A stretch of DNA of 43,344 nt from a virus, in IMG/VR virus record IMGVR_UViG_3300008266_000114, positions 1 through 43,344 of that record. One strand, written 5' to 3'. The notes under the pieces were generated by a model. The model saw only the letters and a list, made by a program, of their open reading frames with translations, had not been told where the DNA came from and made no database searches. Both the position numbers and the translations under genes were made by a program. Within the stretch, counting starts at the first letter, position 1. Every line of letters starts with the position of its first letter. This document shows positions 6,662 to 13,606 of the stretch, piece by piece.

Positions 6662-6958
6662 ATGGCATACGGCCCCCGCACCCTCGCCAGCTTGTGCAAG
6701 CCGAGCGTCCAGCGCGACATTCTCGCAACCTTCGTGCACCGCTTCACGATGGAACACGTCCCACGCTGGGCGCTGAAGGAACGCGCTGACGGCACGTTCT
6801 ACGCCCCGCAGTTCGCCAGCGATGCCGAGTGGCTGTCAAACACGGTCGTCCGCACGCGGAAGGATGGCGAGCTAGACGGCCGCTACAGCGCTTGCGAGAC
6901 ACGCGGCGAGACATGGCCGCTCGGCAAGTCCCTAGATGCGCCCTACCGCCGCGCGTGA
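6662..6958 (+). CDS. Hypothetical protein, small-gene cassette
   Basis: 98 aa starting MAYGPRTLASLCKPS with TTGGAG upstream. Contains HRFTMEHVPRWALKERADGT and a polar C-terminal half; no motif I recognise. Between double-hairpin elements 2 and 3. Confidence 0.7.
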   Translation: MAYGPRTLASLCKPSVQRDILATFVHRFTMEHVPRWALKERADGTFYAPQFASDAEWLSNTVVRTRKDGELDGRYSACETRGETWPLGKSLDAPYRRA

Positions 6959-6968
6959 CGTTCCCGCC

Positions 6969-7011
6969 TTGCCGGTCCAGATCGGGCCGGCAATGGGGAG
7001 CGCCAGGCTCC
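6969..7011 (+). repeat. Double-hairpin intergenic element 3
   Basis: Hairpin A: TTGCCGGTCC / GGGCCGGCAA (6969-6978, 6984-6993; one G-U pair), loop AGATC. Hairpin B: GGAGC (6997-7001), loop GCCAG, GCTCC (7007-7011). Stem sequences differ from elements 1 and 2 but compensating changes keep the fold. Confidence 0.7.
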
Positions 7012-7042
7012 AGCACCTCAACCGGAAAAGGGAAAGCGGCTC

Positions 7043-7204
7043 ATGTTGATCGGACCCGCCAAATTCGTCGAATGCGTCATCCTCGCGGCCATCGTGGCGT
7101 GCATCACGCTCGTCGCGGCGCGCATTGACTACCGCGACCAGGCCATGACGACGTGCCTGGAGCGCCACTCGCACGACACCTGTCACTCTGCCCTCAACCG
7201 CTAA
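7043..7204 (+). CDS. Small membrane protein
   Basis: 53 aa (MLIGPAKFVECVILAAIVAC...): one membrane-spanning segment at about residues 8-26, then a polar tail with two Cys (TTCLERHSHDTCHS). A GGGAAAGCGG purine tract precedes the ATG. No family recognised; the Cys residues could form a disulfide if the tail is periplasmic. Confidence 0.6.
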   Translation: MLIGPAKFVECVILAAIVACITLVAARIDYRDQAMTTCLERHSHDTCHSALNR

Positions 7205-7216
7205 GGAGCCCCCGCC

Positions 7217-7387
7217 GTGAACGAGAACCGTCAAGCCTGCTATGTCGAGTGCGAGCCAATGCGGCGCGCCAGCTACGAGATCGTGCGGCTCGCTATAAGC
7301 CTCGCTTTCGCCGTGCACTGGTTCATCGTGGATGACGAGATGGCCGACTATCAACGGGACAACACTCCCGGCATCGTGTGGTGGTGA
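7217..7387 (+). CDS. Small hypothetical protein with amphipathic/hydrophobic core
   Basis: 56 aa from a GTG at 7217, with AAGGAG (7203-7208) eight bases upstream and overlapping the preceding TAA. The middle (EIVRLAISLAFAVHWFIV) is hydrophobic enough to touch or cross the membrane; the C-terminus ends TPGIVWW. Not recognised. Confidence 0.6.
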   Translation: MNENRQACYVECEPMRRASYEIVRLAISLAFAVHWFIVDDEMADYQRDNTPGIVWW

Positions 7388-7392
7388 CGCTG

Positions 7393-7437
7393 ACACCCTG
7401 CCGCCTCACAAGGGCGGCAGTCGTGAGCGCCACGCTC
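7393..7437 (+). repeat. Double-hairpin intergenic element 4
   Basis: Hairpin A: CTGCCGCC (7398-7405) with GGCGGCAG (7413-7420). Hairpin B: GAGCG-CCA-CGCTC (7425-7437). Bases 7393-7432 are identical to 7994-8033 (40 bp), the best-conserved pair of the family. Confidence 0.85.
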
Positions 7438-7461
7438 TGAACCGAGAAAGGGAAAACTGTC

Positions 7462-7695
7462 ATGCGAAGGTACTGGACGCCGTGTCGCAACTGCGGCGTA
7501 GACCACCAGAACCCGAGATCGTCATCCTTGTGCCGTCCGTGCGGGGAGGCAGCAGGGCGGGCTAACGAGGCCGCGAGGCGCGCTGAACAGGAGGACTATG
7601 AGAGCAGTCCGTTTGGACAGTTCATGAGCCTGCCAGAAGACGAACGTTGGCGAGCCGTATTCGACCGCCTATCCGCGCTCGAAGAAGATCGTTGA
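7462..7695 (+). CDS. Small zinc-ribbon protein
   Basis: 77 aa (MRRYWTPCRNCGVDHQ...). Two CxxC pairs, CRNC at residues 8-11 and CRPC at about 24-27, form a treble-clef or ribbon metal site; the rest is acidic and helical (EDERWRAVFDRLSALEEDR). Such small zinc proteins in phages often bind nucleic acid or host RNA polymerase, but no specific family is evident. Lies between double-hairpin elements 4 and 5. Confidence 0.7.
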   Translation: MRRYWTPCRNCGVDHQNPRSSSLCRPCGEAAGRANEAARRAEQEDYESSPFGQFMSLPEDERWRAVFDRLSALEEDR

Positions 7696-7705
7696 CCTTC
7701 ACACC

Positions 7706-7750
7706 CTGCCGCTCTCGGGCGGCAGTAGTGAGCGCCAATCCCGGTAGCTC
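7706..7750 (+). repeat. Double-hairpin intergenic element 5
   Basis: Hairpin A: CTGCCGC (7706-7712), loop TCTCGG, GCGGCAG (7719-7725). Hairpin B is weaker: GAGC (7730-7733) with GCTC (7747-7750). The GAGCGCCA tail is kept. Confidence 0.7.
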
Positions 7751-7766
7751 TAGACGGAGAACGACA

Positions 7767-7988
7767 ATGCACAAGCCTCGTTTCAGCTTTCTCAGCGCCC
7801 TCCTGATGGCAGGGCGTGTCCTGGCCGGCGCGATGGTGCCGGACAAGCGCGAGCCCTCGGGCTATCGTCAGACCTATCGCCTCGCCAGTGGCAAGAACTA
7901 CGTCTCGCGGTCGCGCTACACGCCTGGCGGGCCGAACCGCAACTGTGGAGATCGCGGCATCTCGCCGAAGCTCCTCAAGCGCGCCTGA
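7767..7988 (+). CDS. Small basic protein with hydrophobic N-terminus
   Basis: 73 aa (MHKPRFSFLSALLMAGRVLA...), CGGAGAA upstream. Residues 6-23 could be a signal peptide or membrane anchor; the C-terminal half is rich in Arg/Lys/Tyr. Function not recognised. Confidence 0.6.
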   Translation: MHKPRFSFLSALLMAGRVLAGAMVPDKREPSGYRQTYRLASGKNYVSRSRYTPGGPNRNCGDRGISPKLLKRA

Positions 7989-7993
7989 CCTTC

Positions 7994-8033
7994 ACACCCT
8001 GCCGCCTCACAAGGGCGGCAGTCGTGAGCGCCA
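7994..8033 (+). repeat. Double-hairpin intergenic element 6
   Basis: Exact 40-bp copy of 7393-7432, with hairpin A at 7999-8006/8014-8021. Hairpin B is eroded here (only AGC/GCT can pair), and a TTGACC -35-like box starts six bases after the repeat, so the element abuts a promoter. Confidence 0.85.
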
Positions 8034-8038
8034 GCGGC

Positions 8039-8075
8039 TTGACCGAGCCGGGGAAAACGCATAACGTTCTATGCG
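8039..8075 (+). promoter_or_regulatory. Palindromic promoter/operator site 1
   Basis: TTGACC (8039-8044), 17-base spacer, TAACGT (8062-8067). An 18-bp region CGCATA-ACGTTC-TATGCG (8058-8075) covers the -10. The palindrome begins 13 bases after the -35 box, the same register as at 13020 and 19640. It drives the HTH gene at 8096. Confidence 0.7.
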
Positions 8076-8095
8076 AAACCCACTGGAGAAACCTG

Positions 8096-9106
8096 ATGTT
8101 CAGCTTCGAGAAGACAGCGGAGAAGGCGGCGGACGAGTTCGGCCTGTCGATGAAGGACGACCCGACGCTCTGGCCCGAAGGCTCGGCCCCGACGCTCGCG
8201 GTCATCCAGGCCACCTGCAACACGGTCGCGACCGAGAATGCGCGCAGCGCCATGTCGCGCGGGCTCGGCAAGATCGCCGAACTCGTCGCGACCGAGTGCG
8301 ATGTCGCCATTGCCGAGGACGGCCCGCTGGCGAACCTGGAGAACGTCCTGTGCGAGCACCTGGAGGACGGCCCCGACATCGACCTGTCGGCCGTGCTCGC
8401 GGCTCCCGACTGGCAGGCCCGTGTCGAGGCGGTGCGCGAAGCCTTCGCGGTCGCGGTCCAGAGCTTCCCCGTGCCGCCCCGGCCGCATGACGAGGTGGCC
8501 ACCTACATCGAACTCGATCCGCGCCTGGCGAAGCTCGGCGTTGCCGCCACCAGCAAGCCGGACGTGCCCGCGACCTTGCTGGTCAACCAGGGTGGCGACG
8601 ACTGGGACGAGCCCGACCTGTCCGACACGAACGACTGGGATGACGCTGCACCCACTGCGGCCCCGAAGCGCGAGCGCGGCAAGCCGTCGCCGGGCAAGGC
8701 CCGCCGGACCAAGGCCGAGATCGCCGAGGACGAAGCTGCTGACCGCGCTGACGTGGACAGCGGCATGGACCCGGCCGAGCCTGACGCCTGGGACGAGGAG
8801 CCCGCCAGCGAGGCCCCTGCGCCTGTCCTGGACGCCGGCTGGGACGATGCCGCGCCGGTCGCGACCGCGCCCACCTTGCCCGGCCTGTTGAGCACCGCCG
8901 GCATCCCCGACACGGACATGGCCGCGATCCTCGGACTGTCCAAGGGCTACTATTCGATGATCCGCAACGGCAAGCGCCCGTGGCCCGGCGTGAAGCCGGA
9001 CCAGGTGCAGCGCCTGCGTATCGAGCTTCATGCTCGCCGCGAGGCCATCGACGCCATCGACCAGGCGTTGAGCACCGACGCCGTCCTGAAGCCCGAGGGC
9101 GTGTGA
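8096..9106 (+). CDS. HTH-containing acidic protein, possible regulator of the replication region
   Basis: 336 aa; the start MFSFEKTAEK is chosen for its TGGAGAA ribosome site and its position after the operator. Residues 1-150 are helical and unrecognised. Residues about 165-260 are acidic and low in complexity, with repeated Trp-Asp motifs (DDWDEPD, NDWDDAAP, AGWDDAAP) and a basic KRERGKPSPGKARRTK patch. Residues about 260-310 carry an XRE-like helix-turn-helix (DMAAILGLSKGYYSMI followed by RNGKRPWPG). It is the first gene after palindromic operator 1, so autoregulation is plausible. The WDD motifs recur in the proteins at 13607 and 15667. Confidence 0.7.
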   Translation: MFSFEKTAEKAADEFGLSMKDDPTLWPEGSAPTLAVIQATCNTVATENARSAMSRGLGKIAELVATECDVAIAEDGPLANLENVLCEHLEDGPDIDLSAVLAAPDWQARVEAVREAFAVAVQSFPVPPRPHDEVATYIELDPRLAKLGVAATSKPDVPATLLVNQGGDDWDEPDLSDTNDWDDAAPTAAPKRERGKPSPGKARRTKAEIAEDEAADRADVDSGMDPAEPDAWDEEPASEAPAPVLDAGWDDAAPVATAPTLPGLLSTAGIPDTDMAAILGLSKGYYSMIRNGKRPWPGVKPDQVQRLRIELHARREAIDAIDQALSTDAVLKPEGV

Positions 9107-9384
9107 TGGCGACGTTCGGCATCGGGCACCCCGGTTCCAAGACGGTGACGCTGTGGTGCACAGGGGAGCGGGACGCTGAAGGCGTCCTGCATTTTGACGT
9201 CATCAATGGCGGGTGGCGCGGAACGTTAAGCCCTGAAGGGCTACTGAAGGTGGGCCGAGACAGCCACGAGTTCGCGGCCGAGGTGCTTTGGGAAGGCGAC
9301 ATCCCGCGCAAAGCGCTGAACGGATGGGATCGTGATTACAACGGCGCTATCGCCTACATGAACGAGCAGCTAGCCAATGCGTGA
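9106..9384 (+). CDS. Hypothetical protein before RusA
   Basis: 92 aa starting MATFGIGHPG at a TGATG overlap with the upstream gene. Strand-rich (KTVTLWCTGERDAEG, LHFDVINGGWRGTLS) with a helical C-terminus. No family recognised. Its last eight bases overlap the resolvase gene, implying coupled translation. Confidence 0.7.
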   Translation: MATFGIGHPGSKTVTLWCTGERDAEGVLHFDVINGGWRGTLSPEGLLKVGRDSHEFAAEVLWEGDIPRKALNGWDRDYNGAIAYMNEQLANA

Positions 9385-9808
9385 GCGGTCGCAGATCGTT
9401 TCGGTGAACCTGCCGACCCCGCCGTCCGTGAACAAGGCGTTCGCGGCTCGGCGGGGTAGCCACCTCACGCAGAAGACGGCGAGCTATCGCTTTTGGGAGC
9501 GCGAGGTGCTGGAGGAGCACGGGCGCGGCCAATACCTGCCGGTCCTGGAGCCCGGCAGCTATGGGCTGTGGCTAGACCTGAACCCCCGGATGCGGGGCGA
9601 CATCGACAACCGGATCAAGCTGGTGTCGGACATCCTGAAGGGGCCGTCCAAGACGAGCCCCAACGCGCTCGGGGTGGTGGTCGATGACGAGCATATGAAG
9701 GGGCTCCACGTCGAGTTCCTGCCGGGCCTCGCGGAGCAGAGGTGCAGTGTCACCGTCGTGAGCCTGGCAATCTGGCCGAGCTACGTCTGCATGAGGATGG
9801 AACCATGA
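9377..9808 (+). CDS. RusA-family Holliday junction resolvase
   Basis: 143 aa. RusA enzymes are dimeric nucleases that cut four-way junctions during phage recombination or before packaging. The signature is clear: PTPPSVNKAF at the N-terminus, then RGDIDNRIKLVSDIL with the metal-binding Asp residues and LGVVVDDEHM with another Asp pair. Length fits the family. Overlaps its neighbours by 8 and 4 bases. Together with the SNF2 helicase and DUF2800 nuclease it forms the recombination part of this arm. Confidence 0.9.
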   Translation: MRERSQIVSVNLPTPPSVNKAFAARRGSHLTQKTASYRFWEREVLEEHGRGQYLPVLEPGSYGLWLDLNPRMRGDIDNRIKLVSDILKGPSKTSPNALGVVVDDEHMKGLHVEFLPGLAEQRCSVTVVSLAIWPSYVCMRMEP

Positions 9809-10797
9809 CTGAACCTCTCTCAACCCCCGCCGCGCAGGGGACGGTGGCCGCTGATGCGGTGCTTTACGCGCGCTTTGACCCCGCATGGGGCCGGATGATG
9901 CTGTGTGAGCGGGGCCAGTTCGGCGCCGTCGAATATCGGATTGCCCCATCCCCTGAAGCCTTGCCGGCGAGCGGGGTGGAGGATGGGGGTGAGCCGATCG
10001 CGTGGCGCGACCTGACTTTCGACCAGCGCTATTGCCTCGCTATCGATGTTGCCGCGTCTATCGGGTATGCCATCGGCAAGCCGGATGACATGCTTCACCA
10101 TGTGACCGGCGAACGGATCACTCGCAAAGACCTGAACAACGCCCATCGGATGGGACGCGAGGAAGGCCGTCTTGCTGCGGAGTTGCTGCCACCCCTCGCC
10201 AGCGACGCCCCAGCGCCGGCTCCGAGCGGGAGCGGGGTGCGGGTGAAGCCACTTGAGTGGAGCGAGCCTAATCCAGCGGCGAACTACCCCGAATGGCGGG
10301 CACGCGACAGCAACAACAAGTTTGAGGCGGTGATCGACACCAGCCGTGCGGGCTGCTTCGGCAAGTTCCCTCTGACGATCAACGGTATCGACGCAGGCGA
10401 GAAATTCGACACTCTGCCACAAGCGAAGGCTCGGGCGCAGGCTGTATACGAAGCTCGCATTCTGAGCGCCCTCGCCAGCGACGCCAGCCCGAGGGGTGAG
10501 GCGGTGGGCTATATGCGCGCGGGGGATAACGATGGCAAATCGTTCTGGTGCAGTCGAGATAAGAATTTCTACTACACCGAGCCAGTCTACCTTGCCCATC
10601 CCGCGCCCGCCACGGTGGAGATGCGGGAGGAAGCTGCGCAAGCCGCATTGGCTCGAATTCGCAAGGTGCGGGACGGGTATGCGGATCAGGCCAAATTCGC
10701 GGATGTGGATGAAGCTCGCTTGTTCCGGCAATTTGTCGAGCGCCTTGATCGCGCCGCCCTAGCGCCCGCGACCGAGGGGAGGAAGGACGAGCCGTGA
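9805..10797 (+). CDS. Mosaic hypothetical protein
   Basis: 330 aa starting MTEPLSTPAA at an ATGA overlap with rusA. It looks built from short modules joined by Ala/Pro linkers: a helical TGERITRKDLNNAHRMG segment, then VRVKPLEWSEPN followed by FDTLPQAKARAQAVYEARIL (a pattern I know from many phage proteins of unknown role), and a second copy of the linker (ALASDA at about 132 and 232). The C-terminus is helical. It has fewer G/C-ending codons than its neighbours. Function unknown. Confidence 0.65.
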   Translation: MTEPLSTPAAQGTVAADAVLYARFDPAWGRMMLCERGQFGAVEYRIAPSPEALPASGVEDGGEPIAWRDLTFDQRYCLAIDVAASIGYAIGKPDDMLHHVTGERITRKDLNNAHRMGREEGRLAAELLPPLASDAPAPAPSGSGVRVKPLEWSEPNPAANYPEWRARDSNNKFEAVIDTSRAGCFGKFPLTINGIDAGEKFDTLPQAKARAQAVYEARILSALASDASPRGEAVGYMRAGDNDGKSFWCSRDKNFYYTEPVYLAHPAPATVEMREEAAQAALARIRKVRDGYADQAKFADVDEARLFRQFVERLDRAALAPATEGRKDEP

Positions 10798-11021
10798 TTA
10801 CGAAGCAGGAAATCAAGAACCTGCTGGGGCGCGTGCAGACCATGGCGCAGCGCCAGGGCTTGACCAGCGTGCACTCCTATCGCACCTGCACCCGGCACCT
10901 GGAGACAGCCCTGTGGTGCAGGCAGGAAGCCCGGCTGGCCGGTGTCCGGCACGCCTACACCCACTTCCAGTTCCTGAAGGCGGCTGCGGCCGAGAAAGCT
11001 ACTCGCCATGGAAAACAGTAA
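10794..11021 (+). CDS. Small helical hypothetical protein
   Basis: 75 aa from a GTG that overlaps the previous stop (GTGA). Basic and helical (ITKQEIKNLLGRVQTMAQRQ). Contains two Cys but no metal motif. Not recognised; inside the coupled recombination operon. Confidence 0.6.
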   Translation: MITKQEIKNLLGRVQTMAQRQGLTSVHSYRTCTRHLETALWCRQEARLAGVRHAYTHFQFLKAAAAEKATRHGKQ

Positions 11022-11193
11022 ACGCGCCCCCGAACCACGGCCCGGCTTTCAGAAGGTCTACGATCTTCCGCCTGGGCACGACAACTGGCGGCTATTCCAA
11101 GACGGAGAGTCGGTGTTCGCCGTGTGCTCCACCCACGCTCCGATCCGCGTTCTCCTCGTAGACCCGAAGAAGCTGCCCTGTGGAAAAGCTTGA
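11008..11193 (+). CDS. Small hypothetical protein overlapping the SNF2 helicase
   Basis: 61 aa (MENSKRAPEPRPGFQ...). Overlaps its upstream neighbour by 14 bases and the helicase start by 14 bases. WRLFQDGESVFAVCSTHAP looks like a small beta unit. No family recognised; the double overlap argues for tight coexpression with the helicase. Confidence 0.6.
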   Translation: MENSKRAPEPRPGFQKVYDLPPGHDNWRLFQDGESVFAVCSTHAPIRVLLVDPKKLPCGKA

Positions 11194-12553
11194 AGCCTAC
11201 CAGATCGACGGCGCTGCGTTCCTGGCCGCCAGCTACCGCGCCTCGATCTTCGACGAGCCCGGCCTTGGCAAGACGGCGCAGGCGATCCGCGCCTGCGAAC
11301 TAGTCAAGGCCGAGCGCACCATTGTGATCTGCCCGGCCGGCGTCCGCCAGGTCTGGCCCTTCCAGTTCAAGCTGTGGGGCCGCAGCAACCCGCGCGTGGT
11401 CAAGGCCGACAGCGTGTTCGACCTGGTCGCGTGGCAGAAGGGTCGCGTGGACGTGCTGGTCATGAGCTTCGAGCAAGCGACCGGCTGGTGGAAGGACATC
11501 GCGAGCGACTTCTTCGACTGCCTCATCATCGACGAGAGCCACTACCTGAAGAACCCCGACGCCAAGCGGACCAAGGCCATCGTCGGCGACCACGGCGACG
11601 GGATCGGGGCCATCGCCGGCATGGCGAGCTATGTCTGGTGCCTGACCGGGACGCCGATCAAGAACGACCCGGCCGACCTGTGGGTGCCGCTGCGCCTGTC
11701 GGCTCAGACCGAGCTCGATTTCACCGCGTTCCAGAAGCGGTTCTTCAAGCAGCGCATCGGCACCTTCTCGGTGTCCAACTCCGTCCGCAAGGAAGCCCTG
11801 CCAGAGCTTCAGGCGATGATGCGCGACATGTCGCTGATGCGGACATTCGAGGACGTGGGAAGCTCCTTGCCGCCGATCCGTCTAGACGTACTTCCGGTCG
11901 ATGGCGATAGCCGCGCCGTGGTCGAGTACCTGAAGGAGTACCCCGGCCTGTCCGACCGCATTCTCCAGAGCATCGAAGCCGGGGGCGGGCAGTTGTCGTT
12001 CGACGACAGCACCCACATTGCGACCCTGCGCGCCATGATCGCCGAGGCCAAGGCCCCCGGCTACGCGCGGCTCATCACCGAGGAACTGAAGTCCGGCACC
12101 ATCGACAAGCTGGTGGTCATGGGCCACCACCGCCGGGGCTTGCAGATCGTCACGGAGCACCTGAACCAGCATGGCATCCGTGCCGAGATGATCGTTGGCG
12201 GGACATCCGAGCGCCAGCGCGAGGACACGGTGCGCTCGTTCCAGGACGACCCAAAGGGGGTCCGCGTGATCTGCGGCAACATCACCGCCGCCGGCACCGG
12301 ACTGACCATGACGGCCGCCTGCCGGCTCGACATGCTGGAAAGCTCCTGGACTCCGGCTGACAACGTCCAGGCCGTGCGCCGTATCCGCCGCAAGGGCCAG
12401 ACCCGGCCGACATTCGCGCGCTTCGTGATGCTCCAGAACAGCTTCGACGACGCGGTGGCCGGGATCGTGACCCGCAAGGCGAACACGATCATCTCGATCA
12501 CCGACAAGGACAACCTGCAAGAAGCCATGGCGAAGAAGGAGAACGCCGCGTGA
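11180..12553 (+). CDS. SNF2-family DNA helicase/translocase
   Basis: 457 aa from a GTG, close to the size of phage SNF2-like helicases. RecA-like lobe 1: DEPGLGKTAQAI (Walker A, about 24-35), LIIDESHYLKNP (DESH box, about 113-124), WCLTGTPIKN (motif III). Lobe 2: KLVVMGHHRRGLQ (IV), ICGNITAAGTGLTMT (V) and QAVRRIRRKGQ (VI). Enzymes of this group translocate on DNA, remodel forks or displace proteins. Short spacing between lobes is typical of SMARCAL1/HARP-like and phage forms, with no large insertion. Sits between the RusA gene and the ssDNA-binding/nuclease module. Confidence 0.93.
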   Translation: MEKLEAYQIDGAAFLAASYRASIFDEPGLGKTAQAIRACELVKAERTIVICPAGVRQVWPFQFKLWGRSNPRVVKADSVFDLVAWQKGRVDVLVMSFEQATGWWKDIASDFFDCLIIDESHYLKNPDAKRTKAIVGDHGDGIGAIAGMASYVWCLTGTPIKNDPADLWVPLRLSAQTELDFTAFQKRFFKQRIGTFSVSNSVRKEALPELQAMMRDMSLMRTFEDVGSSLPPIRLDVLPVDGDSRAVVEYLKEYPGLSDRILQSIEAGGGQLSFDDSTHIATLRAMIAEAKAPGYARLITEELKSGTIDKLVVMGHHRRGLQIVTEHLNQHGIRAEMIVGGTSERQREDTVRSFQDDPKGVRVICGNITAAGTGLTMTAACRLDMLESSWTPADNVQAVRRIRRKGQTRPTFARFVMLQNSFDDAVAGIVTRKANTIISITDKDNLQEAMAKKENAA

Positions 12554-13008
12554 CCCGTATCAATCCGTTCAACACCGCACAGCTAGTCCTGCGCGACCGC
12601 CTCGTCCCGAGGGCGCTGCCCCCGATAACGCAGGCCCTACCGCCGCTGACCCTGTTCCAGCGCCTGGCCTGGCGGATCGCCAACTGGGCCGGGCTCCTCC
12701 AGAGCTACATCCCGAAGGTCGAGACCACCGAAACGAAGGTCGTCGTGCTGGAGGGCGAACCGAAGGATGTCATTGCCAAGGCCATCGTCGGCTTCATGAA
12801 CGGCGACCACAGGCTAAACCCGCAGCGCGATCTCATCATCCTGTGGGGTGAGGACAGCTTCGCGAAGTTCGCCCGCGACGCCGTCGATCTGAAGTCCGAC
12901 CTGATCTTCGCCCGCGATCTCGACGGCCACCGCGAATACCGTGGCGTGACCGTCCGCGTCGTGAGCTACCTGAATGGGCCGCTCGTCATCCGCCGTCGCG
13001 ATCTCTAG
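12550..13008 (+). CDS. Hypothetical protein after SNF2 helicase
   Basis: 152 aa from a GTG overlapping the helicase stop (GTGA). Residues 35-60 include LAWRIANWAGLLQSYI, an amphipathic stretch; the C-terminal half reads as alternating strands (DLIILWGEDSFAKFA, GVTVRVVSYLNGPLVI). No known family. Last gene of the operon; followed by an inverted repeat and a new promoter. Confidence 0.65.
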   Translation: MTRINPFNTAQLVLRDRLVPRALPPITQALPPLTLFQRLAWRIANWAGLLQSYIPKVETTETKVVVLEGEPKDVIAKAIVGFMNGDHRLNPQRDLIILWGEDSFAKFARDAVDLKSDLIFARDLDGHREYRGVTVRVVSYLNGPLVIRRRDL

Positions 13009-13013
13009 AACAT

Positions 13014-13056
13014 TCCGGCTTGACGCGCCACGCCGGATTGCATAACTTTCTATGCG
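13014..13056 (+). promoter_or_regulatory. Palindromic promoter/operator site 2 with upstream stem-loop
   Basis: TCCGGC (13014-13019) and GCCGGA (13032-13037) form a stem whose loop contains the -35 TTGACG (13020-13025). After a 17-base spacer the -10 TAACTT (13043-13048) is overlapped by GCATA-ACTTTC-TATGC (13040-13055). Same register as sites 1 and 4. Confidence 0.7.
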
Positions 13057-13087
13057 CGATGACTTGAACCGCAACCACGAGGACGAC

Positions 13088-13552
13088 ATGAAGATCACGC
13101 TGAACATCGAGACGAACGATCCCGCCGACCTGGAGCGCATCGCCGCTGCACTCGCGGGCAAGGAAGTCGCCGTCACCACGGGAAAGCCGGCAGCGACCAA
13201 GGCGACGAAGACCGAGACTGCCCCTTCGGCGGGCGCTGCTCAGGCGAGCCAGTCTGCCCAGGACCAGTCGGCCGCAGCTTCTGCCGCATCCGGTTCTGAT
13301 GCTGGCGGCGCGGTGCCGTCCGACCAGGAACTCGTCGCTGCGGCGAACGTCGCCGCCGGCAAGCTCGGGGTCGGCGGGCCGGACAAGCTGAAGAACTACA
13401 TCGCCGCCAACTTCAAGAAGGCGGACGGCTCGCCCGGCACGCTGAAGATGACGGCCGAGAGCGACCGGGCGCGGCTGCTCGACACGCTCGGCAAGATCGG
13501 CCGTGGCGAAATCACGCTCGGCAAGATCGGCCGTGGCGAAATCACGCTCTGA
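13088..13552 (+). CDS. Ala-rich hypothetical protein with duplicated C-terminus
   Basis: 154 aa starting MKITLNIETNDPADLE, with GAGGA before the ATG. A small N-terminal strand-helix unit is followed by an Ala/Ser/Gln linker (about 40-75), then a helical domain (LVAAANVAAGKLGVGGPD through SDRARLLDTL). The last 20 residues are two exact copies of a ten-residue unit (LGKIGRGEIT), from a 30-bp tandem duplication. The helical domain loosely resembles that of the next gene's product. First gene after operator site 2. Role unknown. Confidence 0.7.
   Translation: MKITLNIETNDPADLERIAAALAGKEVAVTTGKPAATKATKTETAPSAGAAQASQSAQDQSAAASAASGSDAGGAVPSDQELVAAANVAAGKLGVGGPDKLKNYIAANFKKADGSPGTLKMTAESDRARLLDTLGKIGRGEITLGKIGRGEITL
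13484..13549 (+). repeat. Perfect 30-bp tandem duplication
   Basis: Units 13484-13513 and 13514-13543 are identical, followed by six more bases of a third unit. The duplication stays in frame and adds exactly ten residues to the protein end, suggesting a recent slip event. Confidence 0.95.
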
Positions 13553-13569
13553 TGCGTTAAGCTAGTCGT

Positions 13570-13587
13570 GGGGGCGATCCTGCCCCC
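13570..13587 (+). terminator. Intercistronic hairpin
   Basis: GGGGGC (13570-13575), loop GATCCT, GCCCCC (13582-13587), between the stop of one gene and the ribosome site (TGGAGTG) of the next. No U-tract, so it may stabilise or punctuate mRNA more than terminate. Confidence 0.45.
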
Positions 13588-13606
13588 GCGAAACTGGAGT
13601 GATCCG

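Noticed and set aside
6296-8033. CRISPR array or tRNA cluster as explanation of the repeated stems
   Set aside because: Repeats are 100-600 bp apart with genes between them, and no cloverleaf with acceptor and anticodon arms can be drawn.
8069-9031. Long minus-strand frame opposite the HTH gene
   Set aside because: The plus-strand frame has the ribosome site, promoter and HTH; the other is compositional.
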